This document shows, in pieces, positions 25,283 through 38,151 of a stretch of DNA of 64,000 bases. Source of the DNA: Apus apus (Eukaryota; Chordata; Aves; Apodiformes; Apodidae). The stretch spans positions 134,535,132 to 134,599,131 of the forward strand of contig NC_067282.1 in assembly GCF_020740795.1 (NCBI RefSeq). Reading direction: 5' to 3'. Below the pieces are notes generated by a model. That model worked only from the letters and a program-made list of their open reading frames with translations, was not told the origin of the DNA and did no database searches. Both the position numbers and the translations under genes were made by a program. The first letter of the stretch is position 1. Each line of letters starts with the position of its first letter.

Positions 25283-25964
25283 CTGTAATCAAGTAGAAAA
25301 GCTAGTTTATATCACAACAGCACTCAGATTTTTTTCCCAGAGATAGGCCCATGCTTCTAAGTAGAATAAAAAAATACACAAGGGTCTCTTTGAAATAACA
25401 GGCTAAATATACAGTTACAGCCAGAATTCCCAAATAATTTCCAAAATAAAATAAAATAAAAAAAATCCCAACTAAAACAAACCACAACCCACTTTAAATA
25501 AATTCAAAGAACAGAAATTCATTAACAAGGTTGTACATATTGTTGGGACCAATGTCTTCCATCTTAATCCTGTTTCCAAGCATAAGAAGGTAGGTCAGGT
25601 CAAAATGGCAATTCACCAGTGAGTGATGGACTTTAACATTGTGCATGCATTGCTGCATGGGCTGTAGTCACACAGGCATGGACTAAGCAGTAGAAGCAGG
25701 AAAATATGTGCAAACAGCAGTTGGAGCCATGCAGATGCCTCAGTGCAGTGATGAGAATGGCAGAGCTACACTTGGAAGCTGGTGCTTTTCTGAAAAAGTA
25801 CCAAACAACAACAAAAAAATCTAGTGGGGTTTTTACATCTCAGTTGTAAAACCATAAGTGCATAAGAGATCCTCAGTGCTCAGACTGCTTCAAAAATCAT
25901 GCTACTGATTTTTAATACCCAATTTCTAGAGCAAGTTTTCCACCCACAGGCAAACTTGTACCCT

Positions 25965-26178
25965 ATTGTCTGATTCTTTAGTGTGAGGGTGGTGAGACAC
26001 TGGCAAAGGTTGCCCAGGGAGGTTGTGAATGCCCCATGCCTGGAAGTGTTCAAGGCCAGGTTGGATGGGGCTCTGAGCAACCTGGTCTAGTGGGAGGTGT
26101 CCCTGCCCATGCAGCGGGGTTGGAACTAGATGATCTTTAAAGTCCCTTCCAACCCCAACCATTCTATGATTCTATAAT
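25965..26178 (+). mobile_element. CR1 LINE 3' tail, about 0.2 kb
   Basis: It contains the gttgcccagggaggttgtg segment, ttcaaggccaggttggatgg and ggggttggaactagatgatc. It ends in attctatgattctata, the CR1 terminal repeat. The 5' end is truncated. Confidence 0.95.
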
Positions 26179-26269
26179 ATGATATGATTGGTTTTCTTTC
26201 CAGAATAAGCCTGTAAACTCTTTATAGTCAGAAATGTCAGGTTCTTTGCTCACCCACACTATCCAAGTT

Positions 26270-27893
26270 AGAAAAGAGGAAGGCATGGACTGTGAAAAAG
26301 ATCTGTAGGAGAGGAGCAGATTCATGACCATCTGAAGGAGCTGAAGGTGCACAAGGCTATGGGATCTGAGGAGATTCACCCATAGCTTCTGAAGGAGCTG
26401 GCCAATGAAGTTGCAGAGCATCTGATCATCACATTTGAAAAGTATTGGCAGTCTGGAGAAATCCCCACTGACTGGAAAAGGGGAAACATAACTCTCATTT
26501 TCAAGAAGAAAAAAAAGGAAGACCCACAGAACTATAGACTGGTCGGTCTCACCTCTGTGCCTGGCAAGATCATGGAGCAGATCCTCCTGAAGGCTCTGCT
26601 AAGGCACATGGAAAACAAAGGGGTGATTGGTGACAGCCAACACGGCTTCACCAAGGGCAAATCCTGCCTGCCTAATTTGATGGCCTTCTACAATGGGGTC
26701 ATGGCATTGGTAGATAAAGGAAGAGCAACTGATGTCATCAACCAGGACCTGTGCAAAGCCTTTGACACTGTCCTGCATGACATCCTGGTATTGAAACCAG
26801 AATGGTATGGATTCAATGGATGGACCACTTATTGGGTATGGAACTGGCTGGATGGTCCCACTCAAAGAGTGGTGATCAACAGCTCAATGCCCAGATGCAG
26901 ACCTGTGACAAGTGGTGTTCCTAAGGGTTGGTACTGGGACCGGTGCTATTTAACATCTTTGTCAGCGACACGGACAGTGGAACTGAGAGCACCCTCAGCA
27001 AGTTTGCCAACAACATCAAACAGCGTGGTGAGGTCAACATGCTGGAAGGGAGAGGTGACATCCAGAGGGACCTTGACAGGTTTGAGACATAGGCTCATGC
27101 AAATTCCATGAAGTTCAACCAGACCAAGTGCAAGGTTCTGCACCTGGGTTGAGGCAATCCCAAGCACAAATACAGGCTGGAGGGAGAATGGATTGAGAAC
27201 AGTCCTAAGGAAAATGACTTGGAGGTGATGGTGGATGAGAAGCTCAACATGAGCCAGCAGTGTGGGCTTGCAGCCCAGAAAGCCAACTGTCTCCTGGGCT
27301 GCATCAAAAGAAGTGTGGCCAGCAGGTCAAGTGAGGTGACTCTGTCCCTCTACTCTGCTCTCGTGAGACCCCACCTGGAGTGCTGTGTCCAGTTCTGGAG
27401 CCCCCAGCATAAGAAGGATATGGAGGTCCTGGAGATAGTCCAGAGGAGGGCTATAAAGATGATCAGAGGGCTGTAGCACCTCTCCTAACAAAGACAGGCT
27501 GAGATAGTTGAGGTTGTTCAGCCTGGAGAAGAGAAGGCTTTGGGGAGACCTCATAATGGCCTTCCAGTATCTGAAGGGGACCTACAGGAAAGCTGGAGAG
27601 GGACTTTTTTTTTTAAGGGCATGTAGCAATAGGACAAGGGGTAATGGTTTTAAACTGAAAAAGGAGAGATTTAGGGTAGACATTAGGTGGAAATTCTTTA
27701 GTGTGAGGATGGTCAGGCACTGGAACAGGTTGCCCAGGGAAGCTTGTGTGAGTCCCCTCCCTGAAAACATTCAAGGCCAGGTTGGGTGGAGCTTTGAGCA
27801 ACCTGGTCTAGTGGAAGGTGTCCCTGCCCATGCAGGGGGGTTGGAACTAGATGGTCTTTAAGGTCACTTCCAACTCAAACCATTCTAGGATTT
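26270..27893 (+). mobile_element. Long 5'-truncated CR1 LINE with broken reverse transcriptase
   Basis: About 1.6 kb of CR1, inserted in the same orientation just after the tail at 25965-26178. It includes the second half of the reverse-transcriptase region, the 3' UTR and a degenerate 3' terminus (ccattctaggatt). The 5' limit is approximate: the first clear CR1 phrase (ctgaaggagctgaaggtgca) is near 26332. Few CpGs remain, as expected for an old methylated insertion. Confidence 0.93.
26557..27111 (+). pseudogene. CR1 reverse transcriptase remnant
   Basis: The 184-codon frame shows CR1/LINE reverse-transcriptase motifs: [31 protein letters not shown] and TSGVPKG. After about 26927 the family motif [14 protein letters not shown] continues in another frame, so there is a frameshift. 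In that frame the catalytic FADD-type box reads FANN (27003-27014), with both aspartates lost. The element is therefore dead for retrotransposition. Confidence 0.9.
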
Positions 27894-27899
27894 TTAAAA

Positions 27900-30411
27900 A
27901 TTATTTTATTATTGCATCCAACACTGTATTGATGCTCAGTGTCATCAAGCATTGATAAATGCCTTTTGCAATTTGGTCCTGATCTTGAGATAGGTTTCCT
28001 GATCACAGCTGACCAGATCTATCACAAATATTGATATAAAGTACTGTTAGACTGCTTTACAGTAGCTTCTCACTAGCATTCTTTCCCTCAGGTTCATTCC
28101 CTGGTTTCAAATGTATCACAGTCCTGAAATACAATTCATAGCATTACAAATGGATTCTGACATCTGAGGTCTAGTGAAAAGCCGAAGCTTCTCCGAGTAT
28201 GGTTCTCCCTGTCTAAAAGCAGGGTTGCATAGAACAAGTAGGTTAAATTGTCCTTTTCAACAAAATAACTCATCAGGAAATTTTGATAAAAATAATAATA
28301 TCTTAGTTTCTCTTTCTTCCCATGTTCTTTCAGAAAGAAATATCCTAAGGCTTGAAGCTAGTAAAAGGGGGTGTTCTTTTTCACACAAACTTTGTGAAAA
28401 CACTGGCAAAGTTTTAAAATGCCAAAATGAAAAAAAACAAAGCTTGTATGCATGGCAATATAGGGACTGAGGCAGTTAATTCTGCTTCATTTGTATGTGG
28501 GAATAAAAACCTTAAAAATAATCCATTCTGAATTTTTCCATAAAATAAAATAAAGAGAAGATCTTTTAAACTAAAGACATATGAGAAGCACAAGAAGAAA
28601 TACAGGCTATTCAACTAGACCTATTAGCAGGATTAAACTGACTTCAGTTGTTTGTTGAGTGAGAGACAGACTCCTTGATGTAAACATCTTAATAAGCACA
28701 GAAAACAGACTGGATTAGCCTAGTTCTATATGTTTAAATGGTAGCTGTACATGCTGATGTACCATCTCAAGCAACAGCTTTAAACAAAATTAAGAATTTA
28801 GTAATAGAATTAACTTGTACGGTGTCATCCAATATAGTGTATTGACTGTCTGCAGTTGAAAAGATAGTTATTTGTCTATATTAATTTTACAGGTCCTACT
28901 GTTAGCCTGTTTTTCCACTAGTTCCAGAGCAAGGAGATTGAGCCTTCTACAGCAATTACATACTACTTTGGCAAGCTTTGATGTGCTGTAGATAGAATAC
29001 TCAAACACTGGGAGGTCATGTACAGATTTCTTGGGTTTAAGTCCTGAAGTTTACAATGGCAAATTTTGCAGTTACCAAGCTATGATCTTAACACTCCATC
29101 CTGGCAATGTTTCACTTTACACACAACTTTTTATTTCCGTAATCTAAAGAGATTAAGTCCCACTCCCTAAATTAAGTATCAGTGCAAGATCATCCAGTCA
29201 TGACAGCAATAGTGAACTGTGTCAAAACAGAATGCTTATTTATTTATCATCTGAGACAGTTTAACAAATTTAGTTGTAAAATAGGAAAGCATCAGTAATA
29301 ACCAATAACAGCTCTGTGCTTATCACAAGTTCAGAGCTTGCTACAGTAAGACAGTTGCTTCTATAGGTATATGGTAGGGCTTTGAAGTTGGATCTTCCTT
29401 AAGTCTTTGGTAGAGACAAAACTGTACCTGGAAGTTGGCAACAATGGACAAAAAAAGAGTATGGAAGTCAGATCTGGAGCAAAGATTTGTTTCTAGTAAC
29501 CAATTGAGAGAATGAAATGAAAGAACAGAATTAGCTCAGAAAAACTTCACCAACCTATATACTAAGACGTGACAAGTGCTGGTTTGCTGCTGCCTGGGGT
29601 AAGGTTCAGAAGTGACATCTGACAGCAATGAGTATACTAAATGTTTCCCACTAAAGCAGTATTTCCCCTTTACTAGCCCACCAGCAAATTATAAAGAGTT
29701 CAGAAAGAACAAACCTTCTTTGAAGCAATTTTGTTAGCTTTCATCCCTACAAAGCTGTTTGAGGGTATTTGACTATTTGAGATTAGCATTACTTTGCTAC
29801 ATACAGAGCCTTTGAGACTTGCTTGCCTTCTTTTAGGGAAGGAGAGGAGAAAGGGGTATTCTTATAACAAGCATTCACTAAATGCCAAGAAAGCAGCAGT
29901 AGTTCCCTGTTGTCTAGTTTTTAATCCCTAGTTTTCTCAGAGAGTATTTTTTCTAAAGCAGCCTGGTATTCTTTAATTCCTCATCAGTTACTATATAGAA
30001 AAGTTGAGACACAAATGGCTATAAAATGGCTATATCATGTTCATCTGATTGTGGGCAGCAGATCAGAGATCTCCAGTAAGCTTACTCTAGATGAGATGTA
30101 TAAACTAGACAACTTCTGATCACACCATTGAAGTTGGAGTCTTTCTTGAGTACGCTTTCTTTAGTCCTGGTGTTTGATTTGTGCTATACGAGACAATTAA
30201 CTAAATCAAGTCTTGTTAGGACAAAACAGGATATAACGTACTGCAAGACTTCAAATATTTGTCCTTAATCCATCTTTTCAGCTCATCTTCAGTTTCCAGG
30301 TTGCATACCATAGCATGTTTTGGACTAGCGTTTAGTAGAAGAGACAGTCCTGTAAGTCTAGCACACTTAGCTATTCAGTTGCCTTTTCACCCTTGACTTG
30401 AATCAGGTTGT
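27900..30411. other. UPK3A 3' flank and probable 3' UTR
   Basis: The part adjoining 30412 should be UPK3A 3' UTR. The rest is AT-rich with no gene or repeat I recognise. Confidence 0.5.
29239..29244 (-). terminator. Candidate polyadenylation signal for UPK3A
   Basis: A minus-strand AATAAA lies about 1.17 kb beyond the UPK3A stop codon. Weaker ATTAAA matches occur closer, near 29976 and 29917, so the true transcript end cannot be fixed from sequence alone. Confidence 0.25.
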
Positions 30412-33400
30412 TCACTCAGAGTTTAACTGTGGTCTTGGTTCACTTCGTTGAATAGTCTGAGACATGTTCCTTTTCTCTGCAGAGGAATCTTCTGATCCCC
30501 TGGTGGGCAAATGAAAGACTTTATTAAGCTCCAGTAGAGACTGAGTGGAGCCTACTCACACAACATTTTGCTAAGGCTGATTGCTACTTAACTCATTTAG
30601 CATCAGAGAAGCCTATAGATTTTCTAAAAGAATATTTGCAATGCAGTTTTTGCTTTCCACATCTTTAATCCAGGAGAGCCTGGCAGAGCTGACTGAATAC
30701 AGAACACTTGCATAATTTTCAAGCGAATGAAAGAAGTTGGTGTTAGCAGCCCTGATACCCACCATTTCTAAAATTTAGCTAATTCCCTCAAAACTTCAGT
30801 TTAGGAATCAATCAGGCCTCATGGATTTCCAGGGGCAGGAGATATAGAAGACTAGGGAACACGCATAGACTAGTTCAGTCTTCCAGCAAAGCCTCACTTC
30901 CTAATTCAAAGTGGTAACTTATTTCTCCTGGGGAGGAACCAAATATATTAAAATCAAGGTATCAATAAGGACATTATGTAATCTTTACAAATGCCTGCAC
31001 TCTGGAAGCACTTTCCAAGCTTCTGAATAGATAGAAAGCTGCAATATGCAAGCAAGAATATACAGGCTTTGAATATATGCCACTTTTCTGTTTGGGGTCC
31101 TTTCCAATAGCCCTTACTAAAGTCTGGCTACTAGTAAGCTTAAGGCTGTGCAATATTTACAAGAACTGCTTATCTTAAGGAAGAGTATGACAAAGTAGTC
31201 TTCCCCTCATCAGCTTCAAAATTTGGAGGACACCATCTGGTCAGTCATCTCAAACAAGACCAGCAACAATGGCTTGGAGCCACAGGGAAGAAGTTGAATG
31301 AGGGACTAGGTGCTCTTAGTGGAAATTCTAAGGTGTAGCATTACTTACATGATGGCAGAGAACACAGATGCAAGAAGGCCAGCAAGCAGAAGGAACACAA
31401 GAACACTTAGGATGGATGTAATAACAATCATGCCTCCACTCCTGTGATCAGGCCAGGTATCAATTTTCAAGGGAAGTTTAACTAGAAAAGCACAGAAATA
31501 ATGTTTCTATAATCTATTTTTGGCTGTGAATATCCCCACCAAAGAGGAGAAAGCTGGTGACTTAGGAGAAGCAAAGTGATTATATCTATGTCTGAAGTCT
31601 TAGATGATTTATGGGAAACAGATTTAAGACTCAGTGTCAGCATTCAAAGTTTATAAGCTTTGCTCAGCAGGATAGTCAGTATGACAAATATCTGTATTAC
31701 TGACAAATGTCAACAGCACCAGATACCATGACATGCATCAAATCTGAAATGGTATGCACAAATTTATCTTTAATTGAAGTACACAAGAGAAGTAGAGATT
31801 TACTCCCTATTTAAGTCTGCTACTCCAATATTGAAAGCCTGACAACATTGTTAAAACTTTAGAAAAGGACTAGGTTTTGCTCATACAGCAAGTGTCCTAA
31901 GGTAAGTATAGCTGCTCAAAAGATCTGTGCAAAGCCACAGACTTACCTCTTCTGGTTTTGATTGGGTCAGACCAGAGAGTTTGGTCTTTCATTAAACCTT
32001 CAGTGGTATCTACCAACACGTATTTAAACCTGAGGGGAAAAAGAGTGAAATGAGGTATTTCAAATTTGAGCTTCTTTACTAACATTTTAAAGCTATTGGA
32101 TTAGCTGGTGAGACTTCAGGTTTTGCAAAGGACTAGATGGCAACCAAAGGTAATTGACTGTTCCCAGAGACCTTATAAAAAACAACTAGAATTAACAATG
32201 GAAAAGCATTCTGTGCTATGTCATGCACAATTTGCACATTGTTCTTGTGAACTTTCCAAAAACAGTTTTTCCCAGCTTGCTGTTTCCTGCTGTGAAGGGC
32301 CTGTTGTTTAGGACAGCAAGTGGTTTTGATTTCCATATGGAAGTCAAAGATTTTTCCAACAATAGAGATCTTTGGCACTTTTCCTGATAGAGTAGAGCAC
32401 TGAAGAAAGAGACCAATATCACATTTAGCAAAGAAATTAAATTTCCATTCCACAATAGTTTGAGTTTTCAGAAATGCCATGAAGAGAAAGGGGAAGCAAG
32501 ACAGTTTTTGCAAAACTATGAGCCCATATTACTTTGTTTCAGAAGGATATTATGTCTGCTCAGCAGATACAGCTCCATGTGACTGCCATTTTTACTACAG
32601 CTTTTAAATAGCTGGCAACAGCAAAACAAGTGTTTTAGCTAACAGCTGTCAGGGTGCCTGTATTCCTCAGAAGGTCAGCTTCCCCAGACAACAGGGGTCA
32701 GACAAGTCTGCAGGCCACCTAGCCCTCACTCTGAAGTCTCCACTCACATTAGGAGCTTCCTGGAGCTGGAGACCAAGGAGAACCTTGATTTTGCAGAATC
32801 CCATAAAAACAAAGGAAGCAGTGCCAGGTCCTTATCTGCAGTTTGGCAGAATCATCTAATACAAAAAACATGGTGAGTAATCTCAACATTATTTTCCAGT
32901 CAAAATCCTTTTCTACAAGCAGTTTCTAATCAGATGCTGTCACTGGACTGTCTACTCCAACATAGGTATAGGTCCAGCAGTTCACAGTTGAATTTTCCTA
33001 CCAAGCCATGAATTTAACCTGATAGAGTTCACCATTGCTCCATCTGTGGGATGCTAGTCCAAAACCAAGCCATCTTTGTAGCTACCTTGCAATACAGCAT
33101 TTCAATTGGGGACAGGTAATTCACATCATGCCTTTACAAAAAAACATCACACACTCAATTTTGTTTCCTATTATGTTTTAAGAGCAGCAGTCGCCTTGTA
33201 AGAAGTAAGAATTATACCTGTATGTTGTGTCTGGTGCAAGAGGTGGGTTACAGACAGCTAGGAAGTTTGGGTCATACAGACAAGTCACATCATCCCCAAC
33301 TCTGAAAAGGTATTGTTTCAGGACATCAGAAACTTTGTTGACATCTCCCACATGAGCAAGCTTGGGAGGTGATGCACAGTTGGGGACATTGAACAAGGCA

Positions 33401-36400
33401 GCCTTGTAAGGTCCAAGCTGTCCCCCATTTGTTTGTTGGAACGTGCTGTCAAGTGGTTTGCTGTTGTTGTCGGTCACCCGGGAGCTTATTGCGCTTGCTG
33501 CAGGAGAGATTATTTTTAACAAGCTTGTTAGAACTACTTCAGCCCTTTCCATTAACCTTGTATTTACTTGGCAACTTGCTCTTCTACCCCAAAACACCCA
33601 AAAGGGAAACAAAAAATCTGCTGCCAGTTTGGCTGTGTAGTGATCCTACCTCTTCCTCCGTATTTTTGGTCTTTACCCTTGTTGCTCAGGAGCTGTGAGG
33701 TATCCGCAACATATCTCAGTGCAATACTTTTTAGTATCCACCCACCCAAAAGTCCTCTTTTCCAAGGAGAATCTGATGGAGTGGGCAGAGCGTGGCAAAG
33801 GCTGCTCTTCCCACATGCCACACATGATACCAATAAATATCACCTGAATCTTACCATTTCAGGTTTGATAGCCAAGGCAGAGTTCCTGTAGAATCACAAC
33901 CCATCCATCTCCTGGAGTAGAAATCCTTAGAGCTCTGGTCAGGGAAGAGCTGCACCTCCCAGAACCAGCAGTGGGGGCTGCCTGAGCAGATGTGGTATCT
34001 ACATTTCTGGCCAACCAGGCATGTCCCTGCTTCCAGGCAGGATGCCACAGTAAGTCTGAAAGTCCCCACTGCTTCAAGCAAAGCATGGATCAGCACGCAG
34101 CCCTACAGCATAGTTCAGAAACTCATTTCTAGCTCTCAACCCTTTCCTGCTGCAAAGCCGAGGCTGAAGTCTCAAAAATACTCCCCAGTTCTGCAACTGT
34201 GGGTTAATTTTTTTTTTTGGGAGGGTGCTCTGCAGTTCATTGCTGTCAGCAGCAAAGGAACATCAGGTTTTCCAAAGCTGTTTTACATTGGGAACTGCTT
34301 TAGATTGGAAGCTGCTGTGCTCCTGGAGCAGAGTTCCTGCAACATTCAGCTTTGTAGTATGCTGACACATTTTCTTACCAGCAGAGCTGAACATAAGGTG
34401 TTAAGAAACTTAAGTTTTCTTAATTTTCCCTTCTCCCTGCTCCAGGAGGCATCCAAGGGTGAATCAGTGTCCTTTTCTGCAGATCAGAGACAAATCCAAA
34501 CAAAATTCCTCCCAGTCTGCCAAGTAACAAGTCTGCATCTGCTTGCCTTAAAAGCAGCAGCAGAGATTTCTCTTTTGTAGGTATTCACCCATCTGTGTAG
34601 GAAGCTTTTGCCACAGAATCTGTAGAAGATGGAGTACCTGATGTAGTTCCTAACACAAAGCACCAGATACATTTGTGTACTTGCAGGTGTAACAAGGCTG
34701 TCAGGTCAGTGTAGCCTTTTATATAATTAAATTGCACTTGTAGTCTGTTTCAGACAGAAAAAGATGTGCATTTCAGTTGTGAGATGTCTCTCATTAGACC
34801 ATGCTTTCACAATTGTCTACATAAGCTGTATGGGATGGTATCTCTAGTTACAGTTTCTACCCATCCAAGGCCTATTCCTTCCACCTTATCCTAAGCGGCA
34901 ACAATTGGCAAAGGAAGTTTTAAGGCTGTTTTGTCTGTTGACCAATTTCACTGCTGTCCCCTTTGATGTCCTCTTCTCTGTGCCTTTCAGAGAAGGAGGC
35001 TGCACACTGCCTCCAGGGGAGAAAGTGTGATATAAGGAAGTAATTTATTTCTGTCAGCTTATGGAGTAGCTCTAGCTTGGCATTCAAAACATTCTGCCAG
35101 AGCAGCAGGGAAATGAGAAGGCAGCCCTTGGTCACTGCCAGCAATGTGTCATTGCCAAGCAGTTAAGAAATGTATTTTATGAATGAACCAATAGGCCAAG
35201 CATCTTTGATCACAAGTATAGCATGACTTGCCTTTGTCTACTAAAAAAAAAAAGTAGTCCTTCCAAGGGCTGGCTACCCTAACCATAAAGGAAACAGCAG
35301 CAGTTACACCCAGTTTGTCTCATCAGATTTACTTAGGGGAATCCAGACTTTTATACAAGGCATTTGTGTTTGGACAAAGATAAGGTATTGGACTGTGGAA
35401 CACTGGTTTTCATTAGAAAGATTTGGGCAAACATTTGTAGCTGATAGTGCTGCTCCACGCTTACTGGGTGTTAAGCTACCACAGCACTAACCCTTGCTAT
35501 TAGCCCCATTTAAATACTACAGCAATTTTATTATCTTTTATAATGATACTCTAGAGAAAACAGACCAGAGGCTCAACTTGCACATCACTTACAGCTACAG
35601 ATGTTTCTCTTTTCCCCTGTTCAGACTAACTTCCATTACATTGTGAAGAACTGCATGCAACGGCCCCATCACGTAGCTATCTTTTGAGAGGCATAATGCT
35701 GGATCCTTACCCAATTCCTTCATTGCATACAAGTAGATGACGTAGGATTTGTTTGCACTCAATGAGCTGTCAAACATACAGAAAGGCTTTTCTAGAGTGA
35801 CTGTAGTGAGAGTGGGATTGTTTGTAGCAAGCTGAGGGGCTGCAATCTGAGGCTTCAGACTTTGATCTAGAGGAGAAAGGTACAAAAAATATTATGAAAA
35901 AAATCTTTCTCCTCTGCCGCTGTAAGCTTTAACTGGCAGTGCTAACAAACAACATTAAAGCATAAAAGGGGGATGTGAGCTGCAGCTGAGCAGGAAACAG
36001 CCTACCTGCTCTGTGGAAGTTTGAGGGTTGGGATTTTTGCTTTAATACAAAATGGAGAACCCAAGGACTTAGGGAGGAAAACATGTTGCTCCTCAAACAT
36101 ACAGGGCACATCATCTCAGAAGGACAAAAGCAAAGAGGATACTTGAACCTTCATCTTTAGAGTCACATGCATAGCCCCCCCTCCCTCTGTTGGAAGCATG
36201 ATCTTCCAGCAGAATAAATGTTTGAAGTCCTAAACCCCTCCCAAGAGAGGTCCTAGAGTGGAGAGTTGACACAAGACAAAACAAAAACAAAGGAAGAGAT
36301 AAAGAGAGAAACAAAAAAAAGGAGAAGAAGGTGCAGGTAGAGGCCTCTTACCTGCACACAACTGTCCCAAGCAGCAAAACACTAATACAACCCAATGGCT

Positions 36401-36406
36401 GCACAT
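30412..36406 (-). CDS. UPK3A: Uroplakin 3A, six coding exons
   Basis: Uroplakin 3A is a type I membrane protein that pairs with uroplakin 1b in the asymmetric-unit plaques of the urothelial apical membrane. Coding exons on the minus strand are 36406-36352, 35866-35711, 33497-33218, 32029-31947, 31481-31349 and 30499-30412. All junctions are GT-AG, phases fit (1,1,2,1,2), and the spliced frame is 264 codons plus TGA. Residues 1-18 are a signal peptide (MCSHWVVLVFCC). The luminal part has family motifs LATNNPTLTTV (about 31-41), STFQQTNGG (88-96), GPYKA, DPNF and DQTLWSDPI. Luminal cysteines lie at about 48, 111, 143 and 153, and N-glycosylation sequons at N57 and N81. A juxtamembrane IDTWP..RSGGMIVITSIL leads into one helix (about 209-235). 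The cytoplasmic tail is 28 residues, shorter than the roughly 50 of mammalian UPK3A, and has no tyrosine. The ATG has A at -3. Identity rests on family motifs recognised across five exons; the tail exon is less conserved and fits mainly by position and phase. Confidence 0.95.
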
Positions 36407-36552
36407 CCTTGAGACCTCCAGAAACCTTCCACAAAAGGAAAAACAATGCTGGAAAGCAGCCCCCACATTCACACTCTTCCTGAAGTGAACCACACCTGCT
36501 CCTTTCCACAAGGTCCTCTCAGGTAGGAGCTGCCTACCCTCTCAGCACCTCC

Positions 36553-36559
36553 CTATATG
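36553..36559 (-). promoter_or_regulatory. Possible TATA-like box of UPK3A
   Basis: A CATATAG element lies about 150 bases upstream of the UPK3A start codon on the same strand, leaving room for a 5' leader of roughly 120 bases. There is no CpG island here, which fits a tissue-restricted promoter. Position and motif are the only evidence. Confidence 0.22.
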
Positions 36560-37829
36560 CTTACTGTCCCCTCCTGCGCAGGTGTCACCAATCCTCCCCA
36601 CTCCCTTCCCCAGCTATTATCTACTCCCAGGTAAGGAAGGGTGTAGCAGCTTTGATTTTCACCTGATAGTGGGCACCAGTGTAGCTCTCAGCAGCACAAA
36701 GAGATTTCTTTTTCCCATCTGTGCCAGGGGTAGGTGTCTTTGTTCTTTACCTTCTTCAGTCTAAAAGCTTTTGAAATCTCTCCTGTAGGGAAAATTTGGA
36801 ACTGAATATTGGAATTCTGCATGTTGTCTGCATCATGGTTCTGATCCAGAGTTCTGAATTTGGGTAGCCTTAACAGAGGCTATAATTGCCTTCTGAAATG
36901 TGTTTCCTGGGTTACATCCTGAAAAGCATAAGCCTTCTGGTTAACCCTGATGAGATTCAGGACATCTACATGAAGAGCAAACCACTGGGAAGTCTGAATG
37001 TGACCTGTTGTACTGAGTTGTTCAGCTGAGAATATTCTTGATGAGTAATTGCTATTAGGAATGGTCTATTACATAAAAGCTCAGACTACAAAATTATTAA
37101 TCATCAACTTAAAATAGGCTGAGGATAAAAAAACAAGTATCAGTAAAATTTTACAGAATTAATGGTGCCAACGTGCTGTCACTGCAGCAACTCCAGATTT
37201 ACAATAATATCACTGCAGTTACATTACCAAATCCACCTCCTTTATGGATATGGCCATGGGCCCCAAAAATCTGTTTGAAATATGTAATCATGTGATTATA
37301 ATGCAATTTCCTCTCCATATGTGTCTCATTTTGTTTCAAATTCTGCATGTCATCTTCAGCATGTTTGGTTTGACTGTTTTCTCACACTATTTTTGAGGGA
37401 GAATATTGAATACAGGAGTTACCCTAGATTTGCACTGCTATAAAATAAGAATGAGTTGTGTTATTCTTGCTCACTATACAAAGCATTCTTAGCCTGTGCT
37501 GGCATAAATACTCAGATAAATCAGATTAAGCCAGAAAAGATCTTACACTTCTGCATTTTATTCCTAGGAATCTGATTTTGAACATTTACACTAGAGGGGT
37601 TAGCTGTACAAATCTGGTACTGATCTGCCCATGAGTGTTTTTATCTCTTAAAGCAGTATAACTGCACCAGAACTGTAAAGTTTCTGACTCCACAGTAAAA
37701 GAAGAGCTTAAGAACAGCAAGATATATTTCTCTATCATAAAACCAGTCCTATCTTCAAACAGTGATTCCTGTAAATTCAGATCCTGATTTGTTTAGACAG
37801 GTAAGCCTTTCAGAGCAATAAGCAGTAGC

Positions 37830-37901
37830 TTTTTTTTTTTTCCCATTTAAGACAGAAAATAGACACATTATTTGCCTAATTAAAAAAAAAAAAAAAAAAA
37901 A
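37830..37901 (+). repeat. Poly-T then poly-A tracts
   Basis: A run of 12 T (37830-37841) is followed 40 bases later by a run of 20 A (37882-37901). The two arms are complementary. Confidence 0.85.
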
Positions 37902-38117
37902 GACACCAGGACATACTGAATGAAAGAGAAAAAGAAATGTTCTGCTTCGTGGCATGCACACACTTGCATGTGCTACAAAATACTCCCCCCATTTATTTAA
38001 GAAAGCAGTGCTCCCTCACTTTCTGAAGCATCAACACAGACAACAGAAAAAAGTAGCCATTTTAAAAATCAACAGATTATGGCCCAGAATCACAACAGAA
38101 GTTCTGATTTGAAGGTA

Positions 38118-38151
38118 TACACACATACACACACGCACATATATGTATATT
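38118..38151 (+). repeat. Short CA/TA microsatellite
   Basis: Alternating acacac, catacac and atatgtat units over about 34 bases. Confidence 0.7.

Noticed and set aside
30248..30400. Minus-strand 53-codon frame (LSLLLNASPKHAMVC...) with a TTACAG before it and GTACGT after it
   Set aside because: Looked like an extra exon, but joining it to UPK3A exon 5 in phase gives a stop after five further codons. It lies just past the UPK3A stop, so 3' UTR is simpler.
33429..34096. Several 65-107 codon frames around UPK3A exon 3
   Set aside because: They are antisense to the exon or lie in UPK3A intron 2 and show no splice logic.
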